DNA of 64,000 nt, from the NCBI GenBank assembly GCA_002102225.1, contig LQPB01000062.1, forward strand, positions 50,542 to 114,541, written 5' to 3'. Numbering within the stretch: the stretch's first letter is position 1; each line of letters opens with the position of its first letter. The stretch is from Mycobacterium interjectum. Its GTDB lineage: Bacteria; Actinomycetota; Actinomycetes; Mycobacteriales; Mycobacteriaceae. Shown here in pieces: positions 7,271 through 15,803 of the stretch. The notes under the pieces were generated by a model. The model was given only the letters and a program-made list of their open reading frames with translations. It searched no databases and had not been told where the DNA came from. The translations under genes were made by a program, and so were the position numbers.

Positions 7271-8014
7271 ATGGCCGTGTACCGAGTTTTTGAGGCGCTG
7301 GACGAATTGGGCGCCATCGTGGAAGAGGCGCGCGGTGTGCCGATGACGGCCGGCTGTGTCGTGCCCCGCGGTGACGTGCTGGAACTGATCGACGACATCA
7401 AGGACGCGATCCCCGGCGAGCTGGACGACGCCCAGGACGTGCTCGACGCGCGCGATTCGATGCTGCAGGACGCCAAGTCCCACGCCGAATCGATGGTCTC
7501 CTCGGCGACGACGGAGTCCGAGTCGATGCTCAACCACGCCCGCGCGGAGGCCGACCGCCTGCTGTCGGACGCAAAAGCGCAGGCCGATCGGATGGTGAGC
7601 GAGGCGCGCCAGCACAGCGAGCGGATGGTCGGGGAGGCCCGCGAGGAGTCGATCCGCATCGCCACCGCGGCGAAACGCGAGTACGAGGCCAGCGTCAGCC
7701 GCGCCCAGGCCGAAGCGGACCGGCTGATCGAGAACGGCAACATCTCCTACGAGAAGGCCGTGCAAGAGGGCATCAAGGAACAGCAGCGGCTGGTGTCGCA
7801 GAACAGCGTGGTGGAGGCGGCCAACAGCGAGGCCACGCGCCTCATCGATACGGCGCATGCCGAGGCCGACCGGTTGCGTGGTGAGTGCGACATCTACGTC
7901 GACAACAAGCTGGCCGAGTTCGAGGAATTCCTCAACGGCACCCTGCGGTCCGTGGGCCGCGGCCGTCACCAGCTGCGGACCGCCGCCGGCACCCACGACT
8001 ACGCGACCCGCTAG
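7271..8014 (+). CDS. sepIVA: Septation protein SepIVA (DivIVA-domain coiled-coil protein)
   Basis: A 247-residue protein (Rv2927c-like, 245 aa) with an N-terminal DivIVA-like segment (MAVYRVFEALDELGAIVEEARGVPM is its start) followed by a long charged coiled coil from about residue 45 to 215. The coil has repeating AEADRLL/AQADRMV/ARQHSERMV heptads and almost no Gly or Pro. In M. smegmatis the ortholog is an essential septal protein involved in division and cell-envelope synthesis. GGAGGGC precedes the ATG. It is the first gene of a run with DUF177 and rnc, and marks the far edge of the missing PDIM/PGL locus. Confidence 0.9.
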   Translation: MAVYRVFEALDELGAIVEEARGVPMTAGCVVPRGDVLELIDDIKDAIPGELDDAQDVLDARDSMLQDAKSHAESMVSSATTESESMLNHARAEADRLLSDAKAQADRMVSEARQHSERMVGEAREESIRIATAAKREYEASVSRAQAEADRLIENGNISYEKAVQEGIKEQQRLVSQNSVVEAANSEATRLIDTAHAEADRLRGECDIYVDNKLAEFEEFLNGTLRSVGRGRHQLRTAAGTHDYATR

Positions 8015-8052
8015 CGCTTCGTCCGCGCCCTTTCCTTCCGCGCGCCGCGCCG

Positions 8053-8058
8053 TAGGAT
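8053..8058 (+). promoter_or_regulatory. -10 element TAGGAT, possible leaderless promoter of the DUF177 gene
   Basis: TAGGAT ends 7 nt before the ATG at 8066, the spacing expected if transcription begins on the start codon. The gap TTCCCCT has no Shine-Dalgarno. Confidence 0.4.
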
Positions 8059-8065
8059 TTCCCCT

Positions 8066-8650
8066 ATGACGCGGCAGCACAGCAGCACGGCGCAGCGCCA
8101 TTCGACTTCGCCGATGAGGATTGACATCGCCCGACTCGGCCGGCGCCCGGGAGCGATGGTCACCCTGCGCAACACCGTGCCCAGCCCGGCGCGCATCGGC
8201 CTGCCGATGATCGCGATCGAGCAGGGCGCCCCGTTGGAGATGGACCTGCAAATCCAGTCGGTGTCCGAGGGCGTGTTGGTGACCGGGACCGTCGCCGCCC
8301 CGACCGTCGGCGAATGCGCCCGTTGCCTCACGCCGGTCAACGGCCACGTCGAGGTCAGGTTGACCGAACTCTTCGCCTACCCGGACAGCGCGACCGAGGC
8401 CACCACCGAGGAGGACGAGGTCGGCCACATCGTCGACGACACCATCGACCTCGAGCAGCCGATCATCGACGCCGTGGGACTCGAGCTGCCGTTTTCGCCG
8501 GTGTGCAGCCCGGACTGCCCGGGGCTGTGCACAGAATGCGGCGTCGCACTCGCGGCCGAGCCCGACCACCGCCACGACCGCATCGACCCGCGCTGGGCCA
8601 AGTTGGCCGACATGTTGCCCCAGCCGGATGCCAAGCGGGACGAGCGGTGA
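8066..8650 (+). CDS. DUF177 (YceD-like) protein, probable 23S rRNA metabolism
   Basis: A 194-residue member of the DUF177/YceD family (Rv2926c-like). The C-terminal half carries the family's cysteine cluster: ECARCLTP and the later CSPDCPGLCTECGVALAA, a likely metal site. YceD proteins are tied to 23S rRNA accumulation and usually precede rpmF; here rnc follows instead, overlapping by GTGA at 8647-8650. An alternative ATG at 8114 (MRIDIARLG) would drop a polar 16-residue leader; I kept the upstream ATG because a -10 box sits at leaderless spacing before it. Confidence 0.82.
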   Translation: MTRQHSSTAQRHSTSPMRIDIARLGRRPGAMVTLRNTVPSPARIGLPMIAIEQGAPLEMDLQIQSVSEGVLVTGTVAAPTVGECARCLTPVNGHVEVRLTELFAYPDSATEATTEEDEVGHIVDDTIDLEQPIIDAVGLELPFSPVCSPDCPGLCTECGVALAAEPDHRHDRIDPRWAKLADMLPQPDAKRDER

Positions 8651-9360
8651 CATCGCGGCAAGCCCTGTTGGACGCGCTCGGGGCTGACCTGCCCGACGAA
8701 TTGCTGTCGCTTGCGCTGACCCACCGCAGTTACGCCTACGAACACGGCGGGCTGCCGACCAACGAACGCCTGGAGTTTCTCGGTGACGCGGTCCTGGGCC
8801 TGACCATCACCGACGAGCTCTACCATCGTCATCCCGACCGGTCGGAGGGCGACCTGGCCAAGCTGCGGGCCAGCGTGGTCAACACCCAGGCGCTGGCCGA
8901 CGTCGCGCGCAAGCTGTCCGACGACGGCCTGGGCGCGCACCTGCTGCTGGGCCGCGGCGAGGCGAACACCGGCGGGGCCGACAAGTCGAGCATCCTGGCC
9001 GACGGCATGGAGTCGCTGCTGGGCGCCATCTACCTGCAGCACGGGATCGAGACGGCGCGTGAGGTGATCCTGCGGCTGTTCGGCCCGCTGCTGGACGCCG
9101 CGCCCACGCTGGGGGCCGGGTTGGACTGGAAGACCAGCCTGCAGGAGCTGACCGCGGCGCGCGGCATGGGCGCGCCGTCCTACCTGGTGACCTCCACCGG
9201 ACCCGACCACGACAAGGAATTCACGGCGGTGGTGGTCGTGATGGAAACCGAATACGGGTCGGGGGTCGGCCGCTCGAAGAAAGAGGCCGAGCAGAAGGCC
9301 GCGGCGGCGACCTGGAAAGCGCTCGAGACGCTGGACACCGCGGGAAAATCGTCCGCGTAG
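8647..9360 (+). CDS. rnc: Ribonuclease III
   Basis: A 237-residue double-strand-specific endoribonuclease that processes rRNA precursors and structured mRNAs. The catalytic signature NERLEFLGDAVL is present near residue 37, the second acidic site is in ADGMESLLGAIYL, and the C-terminal double-stranded-RNA-binding domain runs from about residue 160 (TSLQELTAARG) to AEQKAAAATWKAL. GTG 8647 overlaps the upstream stop, giving MTSRQALLDALG, which fits the family length (M. tuberculosis Rnc 240 aa). Confidence 0.95.
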   Translation: MTSRQALLDALGADLPDELLSLALTHRSYAYEHGGLPTNERLEFLGDAVLGLTITDELYHRHPDRSEGDLAKLRASVVNTQALADVARKLSDDGLGAHLLLGRGEANTGGADKSSILADGMESLLGAIYLQHGIETAREVILRLFGPLLDAAPTLGAGLDWKTSLQELTAARGMGAPSYLVTSTGPDHDKEFTAVVVVMETEYGSGVGRSKKEAEQKAAAATWKALETLDTAGKSSA

Positions 9361-9372
9361 CTCGATGGTGAT

Positions 9373-9433
9373 GACCCGTCCCCCAGCTCCGCGGGGGTGC
9401 CCCCAGCGCCCGGCTTCGCCGCGCTTGCGATCA
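9373..9433 (-). repeat. Dispersed intergenic element, family 1, copy A
   Basis: Read on the minus strand it starts GATCGCAAGCGCGGCG, continues AAGCCGGGCG and CTGGGGGCACCCCCGC, and ends GGGGGACGGGTC. Related copies occur at 21511-21573, 25931-25992 and 31721-31759. Each follows a stop codon closely and the GGGGG/CCCCC blocks can pair as a hairpin. It fills the 80 bp between rnc and mutM. Confidence 0.65.
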
Positions 9434-9440
9434 TCACTGA

Positions 9441-10301
9441 ATGCCCGAACTGCCCGAAGTCGAGGTGGTGCGCCGCGGCCTGCAGGCCCGCGTGGTGGGC
9501 AAGACGATCACCGCGGTCCGGGTGCATCACCCGCGCGCCGTGCGCCGCCACGAGGCGGCCCCCGCCGATCTCACCGCCCGACTGCTCGACGCGCGGATCG
9601 CCGGAACCGATCGGCGCGGCAAGTACCTGTGGCTGCTGCTGGACGGTCCGGCGGACCCGGACACGGCGCTCGTGGTGCACCTCGGCATGAGCGGGCAGAT
9701 GCTGCTCGGGGAGGTGCCGCGCGCCGACCACGTCCGCATCTCCGCGCTGCTCGACGACGGGACCGTGCTGAGCTTCGCCGACCAGCGCACCTTCGGCGGC
9801 TGGATGCTCGCCGACCTGGTGTGCGTGGACGGCAGCGTGGTGCCGGCGCCGGTCGCGCACCTGGGGCGTGACCCGCTGGACCCCAGGTTCGATGCCGACG
9901 CGGTGGTAAAAGTGTTGCGGCGCAAGCATTCCGAGATCAAGCGGCAGCTACTCGACCAGCAGGTGGTGTCGGGGATCGGCAACATCTACGCCGACGAGGC
10001 GTTGTGGCGGGCCAAGGTGCACGGCGCGCGGATCGCCGACACGTTGAGCCGACGCCAACTGTCCGCCGTCCTGGACGCCGCCGCCGAGGTCATGCGCGAC
10101 GCGCTGGCGCAGGGCGGGACCTCGTTCGACTCCCTGTATGTCAACGTCAACGGTGAGTCGGGGTACTTCGACCGGTCCCTGGACGCCTACGGCCGCGAGG
10201 GGGAACCCTGCCGGCGCTGCGGTGCGGTGATGCGACGGGAGAAGTTCATGAACCGCTCGTCGTTCTACTGCCCGCGATGCCAGCCGCGACCGCGGCGGTG
10301 A
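9441..10301 (+). CDS. mutM: Formamidopyrimidine-DNA glycosylase (Fpg/MutM)
   Basis: A 286-residue base-excision repair enzyme that removes 8-oxoguanine and formamidopyrimidines with beta/delta lyase activity. The catalytic N-terminus PELPEVE supplies Pro2 and Glu3, the conserved Lys is in RRGKYLW, HLGMSGQM follows, and the C-terminal zinc finger is CRRCG...FYCPRCQ. Full length. M. tuberculosis fpg (Rv2924c) is the ortholog. The coding start follows intergenic element copy A. Confidence 0.95.
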   Translation: MPELPEVEVVRRGLQARVVGKTITAVRVHHPRAVRRHEAAPADLTARLLDARIAGTDRRGKYLWLLLDGPADPDTALVVHLGMSGQMLLGEVPRADHVRISALLDDGTVLSFADQRTFGGWMLADLVCVDGSVVPAPVAHLGRDPLDPRFDADAVVKVLRRKHSEIKRQLLDQQVVSGIGNIYADEALWRAKVHGARIADTLSRRQLSAVLDAAAEVMRDALAQGGTSFDSLYVNVNGESGYFDRSLDAYGREGEPCRRCGAVMRREKFMNRSSFYCPRCQPRPRR

Positions 10302-10378
10302 GTGTGCGCGTGCGGCTTTCAGTGTGAGTCCAGGTCTGCGACACGCCAGGCGGCGTCGCCGAGGCAACACACTCGACG
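10302..10378 (+). repeat. Dispersed intergenic element, family 2, copy 1
   Basis: This stretch between the convergent mutM and PIG-L genes begins GTGTGCGCGTGCGGCTTTC and ends ACACACTCGACG. The same two ends flank 15646-15741 after smc (GTGTGAGCTGACGGCTTTC to ACACACTCGACG). The centres differ in sequence and length (77 against 96 bp). Function unknown. Confidence 0.5.
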
Positions 10379-10383
10379 GCGCG

Positions 10384-11157
10384 TCAGTCGAAGATGTCTC
10401 GGCGGACAGTCCCCGAGGGTGCGGCGGGGTCGACGAACCATTCACGCGCAAACAGCAGGCCGAACGCCTGGGGCGGCAGCGCCAGCAGCACGCCGAACGC
10501 GCGTGCGCCCGCCCCGGAGCCGATCTGCGAGCGATGGGCCGCGATCGCGTCGCGCTTCTGGCGCGCGTAACCGAAGACGTTGACCCGGTGGGTGATGGTC
10601 GCGGTGGGCGCGTAGGCGGTGCGGGCGATGTCCAGCTCGTAGGGCGCGGGTAACCGCAACACGCGCGCGAGACGGCCGATGCGCACCAGCGATTCGCGCG
10701 GCATCGTCGCCTCGAGCACTCGCGGCGTCGCCGCCAGCTCGGCGGCCCGCTTGCCCACATGGTGCACCTGGACGTGATCGCGGTGGCCGTAGCCGCCGTT
10801 GCGCTCGTAGCTGAGCAGCACGTCCGCGGCCTCGTCGCGCAGTATCTCCGCGAGCCGCCCCGCCGCCTGGTCGACGTCGGCTCGGCCGAACCTGACGCGT
10901 CCCGGGGGATCGGGGTAGAAAACGGGGCCGTAGCCGCTGTCGGCATAGCCGAGGCATTCGACCCGATGCACCCCGAGAATGCTTGCGCTCGAACGCAATT
11001 CGTTCAACCGGAGATCATCGTCGTCATTGTGGACGCGGCCGTCGGTCGCGGTGACGAGGACCACGCGGTGCCCGGCCGCCGCCGCCCGCGCCAGCGTGCC
11101 GCCCGTGAGAATCACCTCGTCGTCCGGATGGGCGTGGAATGCGACGACGGTGGGCAT
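10384..11157 (-). CDS. PIG-L family N-acetylglucosaminyl deacetylase
   Basis: A 257-residue zinc hydrolase of the PIG-L/MshB/LmbE superfamily. The metal-binding AHPDDEV motif is at residues 8-14 and the third histidine is in GHRDHVQVHHVG. Relatives deacetylate GlcNAc-inositol (mycothiol synthesis, mycothiol-S-conjugate amidase) or glycolipids; the substrate here is not evident. ATG 11157 (MPTVVAFHAHPDDE) fits the family start; an upstream frame extension is not homologous. It is inserted between mutM and osmC, which are neighbours in M. tuberculosis, so it is an addition or a loss in that species. Confidence 0.85.
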   Translation of the reverse strand: MPTVVAFHAHPDDEVILTGGTLARAAAAGHRVVLVTATDGRVHNDDDDLRLNELRSSASILGVHRVECLGYADSGYGPVFYPDPPGRVRFGRADVDQAAGRLAEILRDEAADVLLSYERNGGYGHRDHVQVHHVGKRAAELAATPRVLEATMPRESLVRIGRLARVLRLPAPYELDIARTAYAPTATITHRVNVFGYARQKRDAIAAHRSQIGSGAGARAFGVLLALPPQAFGLLFAREWFVDPAAPSGTVRRDIFD

Positions 11158-11198
11158 GCAACGCAGTATGCCCGCGAGCGCCCGGTAGAAAAGAAGCC

Positions 11199-11612
11199 AT
11201 GACACAACTGTGGGTCGAACGCACCGGATCGCGCCGCTACACCGGGTACAGCTCGCGCGGCGCGCAGGTGCTGGTCGGCTCCGAGGACGTCGAGGGCGTG
11301 TTCACCCCGGGCGAGCTGCTCAAGATCGCGCTGGCCGCGTGCAGCGGCATGTCCACCGACGAGCCGCTGGCCCGCCGGCTGGGCGACGACTACAAGGCGG
11401 TGATCAAGGTGTCCGGGCCGGCCGACCGCGAGCAGGAGCGGTATCCGCTGCTCGAGGAGACCCTCGAGCTGGACCTGTCGGGGCTGTCCGAAGACGAGAA
11501 GCGGCGGGTGCTGGTCGTCGCCGACCGGGCGGTCGACTTGGTCTGCACGGTCGGGCGCACGCTGAAGTCCGGTACGACGGTCAACTTCGAGGTCGCCGAT
11601 GCCGGATCCTGA
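11199..11612 (+). CDS. OsmC/Ohr family peroxide-resistance protein
   Basis: A 137-residue protein, the same length as M. tuberculosis Rv2923c. Catalytic cysteines are in LAACSGMS and LVCTVGRTL, and the RRYTGYSSRGAQVLVG strand is typical of OsmC. Family members reduce organic hydroperoxides with lipoyl or thiol donors. AAAAGAAG precedes the ATG at 11199. It overlaps acyP by 14 bp. Confidence 0.88.
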   Translation: MTQLWVERTGSRRYTGYSSRGAQVLVGSEDVEGVFTPGELLKIALAACSGMSTDEPLARRLGDDYKAVIKVSGPADREQERYPLLEETLELDLSGLSEDEKRRVLVVADRAVDLVCTVGRTLKSGTTVNFEVADAGS

Positions 11613-11892
11613 CGTCCGGCTCACCGCCTGGGTGCACGGCAGCGTCCAAGGGGTGGGTTTCCGCTGGTGGACCCGGTGCCGCGCGCTCGAGCTGGGGCTC
11701 ACCGGGTTCGCGGCCAACCAGGCCGACGGCCGGGTGCTGGTGGTGGCCCAGGGCCCCCGCGCGGCCGCCGAGAAGCTGCTGCAGCTGCTGGAGGGCGGCG
11801 CCGCGTGGCCTTCCAGGCCGGGTCGAGTCGACAAGGTCGTCGCCGACTGGTCGCCACCGCAACAGCGGTTCGACGGTTTCGTCGAGCGCTGA
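11599..11892 (+). CDS. acyP: Acylphosphatase
   Basis: A 97-residue hydrolase of carboxyl-phosphate bonds. The phosphate-binding loop VHGSVQGVGFRWW carries the catalytic Arg and the catalytic Asn is in GFAANQADGRV. Length is typical. The start ATG lies inside the 3' end of the osmC-like gene, so the two are co-translated. It matches Rv2922A and lies just upstream of smc. Confidence 0.92.
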   Translation: MPDPDVRLTAWVHGSVQGVGFRWWTRCRALELGLTGFAANQADGRVLVVAQGPRAAAEKLLQLLEGGAAWPSRPGRVDKVVADWSPPQQRFDGFVER

Positions 11893-12014
11893 CGCGGACC
11901 GCCGCACAGTGACCAATGCGGCCAATGTGACCAGTGTGTCGAACCGGTAAACGGCGGGCGTATTCGGGCGCGTCGACACCCGCTCGGTGACGGCGGCTCA
12001 CGCGATTTGAGCGG

Positions 12015-12020
12015 TAGTCT
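12015..12020 (+). promoter_or_regulatory. -10 element TAGTCT, probable leaderless smc promoter
   Basis: TAGTCT ends 8 nt before the smc GTG (12029) and the intervening GGCTCGCC contains no ribosome-binding site, so a transcript starting on or next to the start codon is likely. Confidence 0.45.
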
Positions 12021-12028
12021 GGCTCGCC

Positions 12029-15000
12029 GTGTACCTCAAGAGTCTGACGCTGAAGGGCTTCAAGTCCTTCGCTTCGCCGACGACTCTGCGCTTCGAACCC
12101 GGCATCACCGCGGTCGTCGGCCCCAACGGCTCGGGCAAGTCCAACGTCGTCGACGCCCTGGCGTGGGTGATGGGGGAGCAGGGCGCCAAGACGCTGCGCG
12201 GCGGAAAGATGGAGGACGTCATCTTCGCCGGCACCTCGTCGCGGGCGCCGCTGGGCCGCGCCGAGGTCACGGTCACCATCGACAACTCCGACAACGCGCT
12301 GCCCATCGAGTACTCCGAGGTCTCGATCACGCGGCGGATGTTCCGTGACGGCGCCAGCGAATACGAAATCAACGGCAGCAGTTGCCGTTTGATGGACGTC
12401 CAGGAGCTGCTGAGCGACTCCGGGATCGGCCGCGAGATGCACGTCATCGTCGGGCAGGGCAAGCTCGACGAGATCCTGCAGTCGCGGCCCGAGGACCGCC
12501 GCGCGTTCATCGAAGAGGCCGCGGGCGTGCTCAAGCACCGCAAGCGCAAGGAGAAGGCCCTGCGCAAGCTCGACGCGATGCAGGCGAACCTGGCCCGGCT
12601 GTCCGACCTGACCACCGAACTGCGCCGCCAGCTCAAGCCGTTGGGCCGGCAGGCCGAGGTGGCCCGCCGCGCGCAGACCATCCAGGCCGACCTGCGCGAC
12701 GCCAGGTTGCGGCTGGCCGCCGACGACCTGGTCAGCCGGCAGACCGAGCGCGACGCGATCTTCGAGGCCGAGGCGATCATGCGCCGCGACCACGACGAGG
12801 CCGCCGCCCGCCTGGCGGTGGCATCCGAGGAGCTCGCGGCCCACGAGACCGCGCTCGCCGAGCTGTCGGTGCGGGCCGAATCGGTCCAGCACACCTGGTT
12901 CGGGCTGTCCGCGCTGGCCGAACGGGTGGGGGCCACGGTGCGCATCGCCAGCGAACGCGCCCAGCACCTGGACCCCGAGCCGGTCGCCACCGGCGACACC
13001 GACCCGGACGCGCTGGAAGCCGAGGCCCAGCAGGTCGAGGTGACCGAGCAGCGGCTGCTGGCCGAGCTGGCCGGCGCGCGCACCCGCCTGGACGCCGCGC
13101 GCGCCGAACTGGCCGAGCGCGAGCGCGAGGCCGCCGAGGCCGACCGGGCCCACCTGGCGGCGGTCCGCGCCGAGGCGGACCGGCGCGAGGGCCTGGCGCG
13201 GCTCGCCGGCCAGGTGGAGACCATGCGCGCGCGCGTCGAATCGATCGACGACAGCGTCGCGCGGCTGTCCGAGCGCATCGAGCAGGCCGCCAACCGCGCC
13301 CAGCAGACCCGGGCCGAATTCGAGACCGTGCAGGCCCGCGTCGGCGAACTCGACCAGGGCGAGGTGGGCCTCGACGAGCACCACGAGCGGACCGTCGCCG
13401 CGCTGCGGCTCGCCGACGAACGCGTCGCCGAACTGCAGGCCGCCGAGCGCGGCGCCGAACGGCAGGTGGCCTCGCTTCGCGCCCGCATCGACGCGCTCTC
13501 GGTGGGGCTGGAGCGCAAGGACGGCGCGGCGTGGCTCACGCAAAACCTTTCCGGCACAGGGCTTTTCGGACCGATCGCCAAGCTGGTGCGGGTCCGGTCC
13601 GGCTACGAGGCGGCCCTGGCCGCGGTGCTCGGCTCGGCGGCCGACGCGCTGGCCGCGGAAAGCTTCGGCGCGGCCCGTTCGGCGGTCGCCGCGCTCAAGC
13701 AGGCCGACGCCGGCCGCGCCGCCCTGGTGCTGGGCGACTGGCCGGCCGAACAGCGCGGGCCCGTCGCCCCGCTGCCCGACGGCGCGGTGTGGGCGCTCGA
13801 CCTGGTCGAGGCGCCCGAGCGGCTGCGCGGAGCGATGACCGCCATGCTGTCCGGCGTCGCGGTGGTCAACGCGCTCGGCGACGCGCTGGACCTGGTGGCG
13901 GCCCGCCCGCAGCTGCGCGCGGTGACGCTCGACGGCGACCTGGTGGGCGCCGGCTGGGTGAGCGGTGGCTCCGACCGCAAGCTGTCCACGCTGGAGCTCA
14001 CGTCGGAAATCGACAAGGCCGGCGCCGAGCTGGCCGCCGCCGAAGCGCAGGTGGCGCAGCTGACCGCGGCGCTGTCCGGCGCGCTGACCGAGCAGACCGC
14101 CCGCCAGGATTCCGCCGAGCAGGCGCTGGCCGCCCTCAACGAGTCCGACACGGCGATCTCGGCGATGTACGAACAGCTGGGCCGCCTCGGGCAGGAGGCC
14201 CGCGCCGCCGAGGAGGAGTGGAGCGGGTTGCTGCGCCAGCGCGCGGAGCTCGAAGCGGGGCGCGAGCAGACCGTCGACGAGGTCACCGAGCTGGAGACCC
14301 GGCTGCGCAACGCCCAGGAGACCCAGCACGTGCACGCGGCCGAACCCGTCAACCGGCACCAGATCGCCGCGGCCGCCGAAAACGCCCGCGGTGTGGAGGT
14401 GGAGGCCCGGCTGGCGGTGCGGACCGCGGAGGAGCGCGCCAACGCGGTGCGTGGGCGGGCGGATTCGCTGCGCCGGGCCGCGGCCGCCGAGCGTGAGGCG
14501 CGGCTGCGGGCCCAGCAGGCGCGCGAGGCGCGGCTGCGCGCGGCCGCGGTGGCCGCCGCGGTTGCCGACGCCGGGCGGCTGCTGGCGGCGCGGTTGGACC
14601 GGGTGGTCGCCGCGGCCTCGGCAATGCGCGACGCGCTGGTCGCCGAACGCCAGCAGCGTTCGGCGGCGATGGCGGCGGTGCGCGACGAGGTGCATGCGCT
14701 GGGCGAGCGGGTAGCCCAGCTCACCGATTCCCTGCACCGCGACGAGGTGGCCAACGCCCAGGCGGCGATGCGCATCGAGCAGCTCGAGCAGATGGTCCTC
14801 GAGCAGTTCGGCATGGCCCCGACCGACCTGATCGCCGAGTACGGCCCCGAGGTCGCGCTGCCGCCGACCGAACTGGAAATGGCCGAATACTCCCAGGCCC
14901 GCGAGCGTGGCGAGCAGGTGTACGCGCCCGCCCCGATTCCCTACGACCGGCCCACCCAGGAGCGTCGGGCCAAGCGGGCCGAGCGCGAGCTGGCCGAGCT

Positions 15001-15628
15001 GGGCAGGGTGAATCCGCTGGCGCTCGAGGAGTTTGCCGCCCTCGAGGAGCGTTACAACTTCCTGTCCACCCAGCTCGAGGACGTCAGGGCCGCCCGCAAG
15101 GACCTGCTCGACGTCATCGCCGACGTCGACGCCCGCATCCTGCAGGTGTTCAGCGACGCCTTCACCGACGTCGAGCGCGAATTCCGGGAAGTCTTCACCG
15201 TGCTGTTCCCCGGGGGCGAGGGCCGGCTGCGGCTGACCGATCCCGACGACATGCTCACCACCGGCATCGAGGTGGAGGCGCGCCCGCCCGGCAAGAAAAT
15301 CACCCGGCTGTCGTTGCTGTCCGGCGGCGAGAAGGCGCTGACGGCGGTGGCGATGCTGGTGGCGATCTTCCGCGCCCGCCCGTCGCCCTTCTACATCATG
15401 GACGAGGTGGAGGCCGCGCTGGACGACACGAACCTGCGGCGCCTGATCGGCCTGTTCGAACTGCTGCGGGCCCGGTCGCAGATCATCATCATCACCCACC
15501 AGAAGCCCACGATGGAGGTCGCCGACGCGCTGTACGGCGTGACGATGCAGGGCGACGGCATCACCGCGGTGATCTCCCAGCGGATGCGCGGCCAGCAGGT
15601 GGACCAGCTGGTCTCGAGCTCGTCGTAG
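12029..15628 (+). CDS. smc: Chromosome segregation ATPase SMC
   Basis: A 1199-residue SMC protein that forms a V-shaped dimer and, with ScpA/ScpB, organises chromosomes. The N-terminal head has Walker A GPNGSGKSNVVDALAWVMGE near residue 32. Long coiled coils follow (about 170-500 and 680-1020), separated by a Gly-containing hinge (about 510-660, with LFGPIAKLVRV and GDLVGAGWVSGG). The C-terminal head has the signature LLSGGEKALTAVAMLVAI and Walker B PFYIMDEVEAALDD. Length is normal (M. tuberculosis 1205). GTG 12029 gives the canonical MYLKSLTLKGFKSFA start. Very long antisense frames across this gene are composition artefacts. Confidence 0.97.
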   Translation: MYLKSLTLKGFKSFASPTTLRFEPGITAVVGPNGSGKSNVVDALAWVMGEQGAKTLRGGKMEDVIFAGTSSRAPLGRAEVTVTIDNSDNALPIEYSEVSITRRMFRDGASEYEINGSSCRLMDVQELLSDSGIGREMHVIVGQGKLDEILQSRPEDRRAFIEEAAGVLKHRKRKEKALRKLDAMQANLARLSDLTTELRRQLKPLGRQAEVARRAQTIQADLRDARLRLAADDLVSRQTERDAIFEAEAIMRRDHDEAAARLAVASEELAAHETALAELSVRAESVQHTWFGLSALAERVGATVRIASERAQHLDPEPVATGDTDPDALEAEAQQVEVTEQRLLAELAGARTRLDAARAELAEREREAAEADRAHLAAVRAEADRREGLARLAGQVETMRARVESIDDSVARLSERIEQAANRAQQTRAEFETVQARVGELDQGEVGLDEHHERTVAALRLADERVAELQAAERGAERQVASLRARIDALSVGLERKDGAAWLTQNLSGTGLFGPIAKLVRVRSGYEAALAAVLGSAADALAAESFGAARSAVAALKQADAGRAALVLGDWPAEQRGPVAPLPDGAVWALDLVEAPERLRGAMTAMLSGVAVVNALGDALDLVAARPQLRAVTLDGDLVGAGWVSGGSDRKLSTLELTSEIDKAGAELAAAEAQVAQLTAALSGALTEQTARQDSAEQALAALNESDTAISAMYEQLGRLGQEARAAEEEWSGLLRQRAELEAGREQTVDEVTELETRLRNAQETQHVHAAEPVNRHQIAAAAENARGVEVEARLAVRTAEERANAVRGRADSLRRAAAAEREARLRAQQAREARLRAAAVAAAVADAGRLLAARLDRVVAAASAMRDALVAERQQRSAAMAAVRDEVHALGERVAQLTDSLHRDEVANAQAAMRIEQLEQMVLEQFGMAPTDLIAEYGPEVALPPTELEMAEYSQARERGEQVYAPAPIPYDRPTQERRAKRAERELAELGRVNPLALEEFAALEERYNFLSTQLEDVRAARKDLLDVIADVDARILQVFSDAFTDVEREFREVFTVLFPGGEGRLRLTDPDDMLTTGIEVEARPPGKKITRLSLLSGGEKALTAVAMLVAIFRARPSPFYIMDEVEAALDDTNLRRLIGLFELLRARSQIIIITHQKPTMEVADALYGVTMQGDGITAVISQRMRGQQVDQLVSSSS

Positions 15629-15645
15629 GCCCACTTCGCGCTCGG

Positions 15646-15741
15646 GTGTGAGCTGACGGCTTTCGGCGTGTACTGAGGGCGGGATGTCGGCGATTTCTCC
15701 GCCCGCGAAGCACACCCGACTCCCGGGCGACACACTCGACG
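15646..15741 (+). repeat. Dispersed intergenic element, family 2, copy 2
   Basis: Lies 17 bp after the smc stop. It starts GTGTGAGCTGACGGCTTTC and ends CACACTCGACG, like copy 1 at 10302-10378 in the same orientation. The two copies share about 16 of the first 19 positions and the last 12. Confidence 0.5.
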
Positions 15742-15803
15742 CCCGGGACGCACAGCAATGCCCCGTGAGCGCCGGGTGACCCGCGACTGGAAGGATTGTC
15801 AGC

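Noticed and set aside
10980..11200. Possible gene on the plus strand opposite the PIG-L gene
   Set aside because: Frames here have no start context or family pattern and lie antisense to a clear AHPDDE-containing enzyme.
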